Below are positions 14,834 to 17,516 of a stretch of 17,516 nucleotides of DNA, in pieces. How positions within the stretch are numbered: the stretch's first letter is position 1; every line of letters starts with the position of its first letter. The DNA is from Pigoraptor vietnamica (taxonomy: Eukaryota > Opisthokonta > Filasterea): contig CALSCQ010000957.1 in the NCBI GenBank assembly GCA_943704525.1, positions 1 to 17,516 of the forward strand, in the 5' to 3' direction. The notes under the pieces are model-generated. The model was not told the DNA's origin, made no database searches, and was given only the letters and a program-made list of their open reading frames with translations. Position numbers and translations under genes: made by a program.

Positions 14834-17421
14834 TCACGCGACCTTAAGGTCCTTTGCGATCATGGCGGCGGCAATGTTGTGGTACATGCCACTGTGCGCC
14901 CGGAACGTGTCGAGCGCGAGCTGGCGCGACTTGTCGCTCGTGAACAGTGCGCGATACAGGGGCCGCACGTACTTCATGCGCCCCTGCGAGGTCACAAACG
15001 CAACGACCTGCGGCAACACGACATTCGCTGGTCAGACAGCGTGCGCCCACCACACGAGCGGACAAGGGACGCGTGCCCACCTTCGGGTAGATGGGCTCCC
15101 ACTCGGCCTTGACGCACAGCTGCTGCCAGCGAAACTTGATCTCGGCGTTGTTGTGCGCGTTCATGCCGTAGAGCGACTCCATCGCAGCGCAGTGCGCGGA
15201 AGGGAAGGTTGCCGATCTGCGATTGCGAACAGTGCGCAGGCTGAGTTTTTACGGGGCCGTGCACACTCGTCGTGCATGACGGAGTCTTCGCAGACTCGCG
15301 ATGGGTGCGACGGGTAATCGGTCAGCTATACCGAAATGAAGAGGCAAAACACGCCAAATCGAAGAACAGAGTGGAGCAATTGAAAATTTGAGAGGGAGAG
15401 AGGGGACGGGCAAGTAAGGGCGACGATGAGGTAATGCGCACCCGAGGCCGAGAAGGATCTTCTCAAGGAACACGGCAATCTGGTGGGTGGACAGCCCCTT
15501 GACGTCGGCGCTGGAAAACGCGCCGTAGTCGCCCTCCTTCGCCTGCAGCCAGCGCGTCGCGAGCGCGGTACATGCACTCGCGAGCGATTGGTCGAAGCTG
15601 TGGGTCGTATGGGATGAGCTGTATGCACACACGAAAGAACAGCATGCGCAGAGCAACAATCGGAACAGCATGCGTAGAACGATAGAGCGGCACCTGTTCT
15701 CGACGATGGGCATGCCGGGGCGCTTGAACCACGCGTCCCAGTCGACATTCGCGAAGACACCCGGCTGCCCGTGGCTGTCGAAGTACGAGATCATGAACGC
15801 GCGCCATTCGGTCGTGTCGATGCTCCTGCGAGGCCAGTGGAGAGGCGAGTGGGCACACGACACAGGCACTAGACGCAAACGAGACACTGCTTCTCTTGCC
15901 GCTTCATCACACGTGCTTCCCCCCCCCCCCCCCAACCGGCGGTTCAGCACCACGTGCGTCCTCCCTCTGCTTCAGCACCACGGGGCGCACCTGAATTTGA
16001 AGTTGTCGACGTGGGCGCGCAGGTAAGGCTCAAACTTGTCGGGGCCGCCAACGAGCGTCTCGAGGTAGAACAGGAAGTTGAAGCCCTTCTCGTACGGCAC
16101 AGAGCTGAAGGCGTCGTCGGGGTCCACGCCGTCCAGACACGGCACCAACGCAGTCAGCGGGCTGTCGTGTCCATACGCCTCCACAGAGTCACGCAGCGCC
16201 TTGCAGCCGCTGATAGCGCTGAAGTGGGCCATCGGGAGACCCTTCATGCGCCCAATAATCTTGCGCTCCGAAAACATAGTAAAGCCCTCGTTCAGCCTGT
16301 GGCACGACGATGAGAACATTAAGACTGTACCCCAAGCGCGCGCACAGCGGGCGGTTGCATGGCAGGCAGAGTGACACCCACCAAAAGTGCTCCCACGTCT
16401 TGTTCGTCACGAGGTTTCCCGTCCAGCTGTGCGCAATCTCGTGCGCAACGACATCCGCGAGCGAGCGGTCGCCGGCAAGCAGAGTCGGCGTGAGGAACGT
16501 CAGCATGGGGTTCTCCATGCCGCCGTAGGGGAACGACGGCGGCAGGAGGAGCATGTCGTAGCGGCCCCACACGTACGGGCCGAGAATGGCCTCGGCAGTC
16601 GCGAGCATCTCCTCCGTCTCGGCAAACTCGTGCGCCGCGGCCGCAATCGTCTCTTCCTCCGTCCACACACGGCAGCGTGGACCCAGGTCGCGCGACACCT
16701 GCACGAAGGGGAGAGTGTTCAGCGCCTGCCACGCGCGCACTGTACCAACAGTCAACTGAGCATGGGACGGGGACGTACCAGGCGGCCGGCGCCCATCGCA
16801 ATCAGGTACGACGGCATCTGCACGCGCTGCAAGAAGAGATAGCGCTTGAGGCTCGGGCCGACCTGCACGTGACCCACGGACTCGGCGCTCATAAGGGCGA
16901 CGAGGTCGGCGGGGACGGTCGCCGCGGCGTCGTACGTCTGTTTGACATACGGCGAGTCCTGGCACGGCAGCATGCTTCGCGCATGGATGGCCTGCGGGGG
17001 CAGGGGGGGGTGTCAGGGGGCGTGTCATCATGGAAAGAACGGCGCGCGATGGAGGCGGTCCATTACCTGGCACTGCGTGAAGAGGTACGGGTGCTTTTTG
17101 CCGGCCGTCTGCGCGGGGCTGAGCCACTGCAGCGCAGATGCCGACGGGGACGTCTCGTACTCGATTCGCACGCGGCTGATGGCACCCTGTTGGCATGCGA
17201 AACGGTTACACACGTGACGAACGCGCCCATTGGACCATGAACTGCACGCGCACACACACACACACATACGCACACACACACGCACACACACACGCACACA
17301 TACGCACACACGCACACACACACATACGCACACACGCACACACTCTCTCTCAAACACACACACACATATACGCACACACGCACACACACACACGCGCACA
17401 CACTCAAACACACACACACAT

Positions 17422-17476
<55 letters not shown>

Positions 17477-17516
17477 GGCACACACACAGACACACAGACA
17501 CACACCTTAGCAGACT
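14834..17516 (-). CDS. LTA4H: Leukotriene A4 hydrolase/aminopeptidase (5' end outside window)
   Basis: Nine exons are visible (17516-17506 partial, 17186-17067, 16991-16779, 16698-16382, 16296-15991, 15825-15694, 15597-15442, 15216-15081, 15007-14834), giving the last 520 residues; about 90 N-terminal residues lie to the right if length matches the human 610. It is an M1-family zinc metallopeptidase. FPYGGMENP is the GXMEN substrate motif, HEIAH (codons 16443-16429) plus the Glu of LNEG (16289-16287) are the zinc ligands and base with the correct 18-residue spacing, PYEKGF holds the catalytic Tyr383, and GRMK keeps the carboxylate-binding Arg563/Lys565. FTQCQ conserves Gln136. The position of human Tyr378 is Phe (codon 16109-16107). 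It ends KDLKVA, close to the human KDLKVD. Expected to be a cytosolic aminopeptidase, with possible epoxide hydrolase activity. Exon edges are predictions, each phase-consistent; the 11-nt first exon is the least certain. Confidence 0.95.
15919..15933. repeat. Poly-C tract (15 nt) in an LTA4H intron
   Basis: Homopolymer inside intron 15990-15826 (poly-G on the coding strand). The same intron has a direct 12-mer repeat, TTCAGCACCACG at 15943-15954 and 15971-15982. Length is likely to be error-prone in sequencing. Confidence 0.9.
17187..17505 (-). repeat. 319-nt LTA4H intron dominated by GT/CA microsatellite
   Basis: On the coding strand GT repeats start at the predicted donor (CTAAG|GTGTGTGTC) and continue to about 17245 with CGTGTG, TATG and TTTGAGAGAG interruptions, then unique sequence and the acceptor GCCAACAG. 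It is the largest intron seen in the window. Confidence 0.8.

Noticed and set aside
2538-17516. CRISPR arrays, insertion sequences, tRNA or rRNA genes
   Set aside because: I found no spaced identical repeats, terminal inverted repeats with a transposase, or cloverleaf/rRNA-like sequence; the only repeats are microsatellites and low-complexity coding DNA.

Overview
The window is nuclear DNA from a GC-rich, intron-dense eukaryote, most likely a unicellular relative of animals (holozoan); the exact lineage cannot be fixed from sequence alone. Reasons: genes split by short GT-AG introns (about 60-320 nt, most 60-115), a Kozak-like start (GCCACCATGG), abundant CA/GT microsatellites, and a gene set pairing animal-style families (MNT/MXD-type bHLH-zipper repressor with a Sin3-interaction motif, drebrin-like/Abp1, leukotriene A4 hydrolase) with Bem1/Cdc24-type polarity modules known mainly from fungi. 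I rebuilt all exon structures by hand from splice consensus, reading-frame phase and conserved domains; in all six genes the exon lengths sum to a whole number of codons.

Layout: 1-1456 microsatellites and non-coding DNA; 1457-2452 (+) intronless secreted, probably GPI-anchored protein; 9551-2538 (-) a 22-exon, 1675-residue protein with the order SH3 - HR1-like - SH3 - DH - PH - long ER/K helix - PX - proline-rich - PB1; 9552-10383 divergent spacer; 10384-11171 (+) MNT/MXD-like bHLH-zipper repressor; 12905-11268 (-) drebrin-like/Abp1 (ADF-H, coiled coil, SH3); 12906-13157 divergent spacer; 13158-14781 (+) membrane-anchored J-domain protein; 17516-14834 (-) leukotriene A4 hydrolase/aminopeptidase, 5' end outside the window. 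Genes alternate strictly in orientation, with convergent 3' ends only 52-96 bp apart.

Main discovery: the large gene looks like a yeast Bem1 scaffold (SH3-SH3-PX-PB1) and a Cdc24 exchange factor (DH-PH-PB1) combined in one polypeptide. In fungi these are separate proteins joined through their PB1 domains to drive Cdc42 positive feedback; here GEF and scaffold would be covalently linked, with an HR1-like (Rho-binding-type) coiled coil between the SH3 domains and a roughly 170-residue ER/K helix as spacer. Its neighbour Abp1 acts on actin patches, a plausible downstream process, though nothing in the sequence shows that the two are functionally linked.

Secondary points: an MNT-like repressor with a recognisable N-terminal SID; a Phe at the position of human LTA4H Tyr378; GT microsatellites that begin at or next to 5' splice sites; one GC-AG intron; and two intron positions shared between the tandem SH3 domains.
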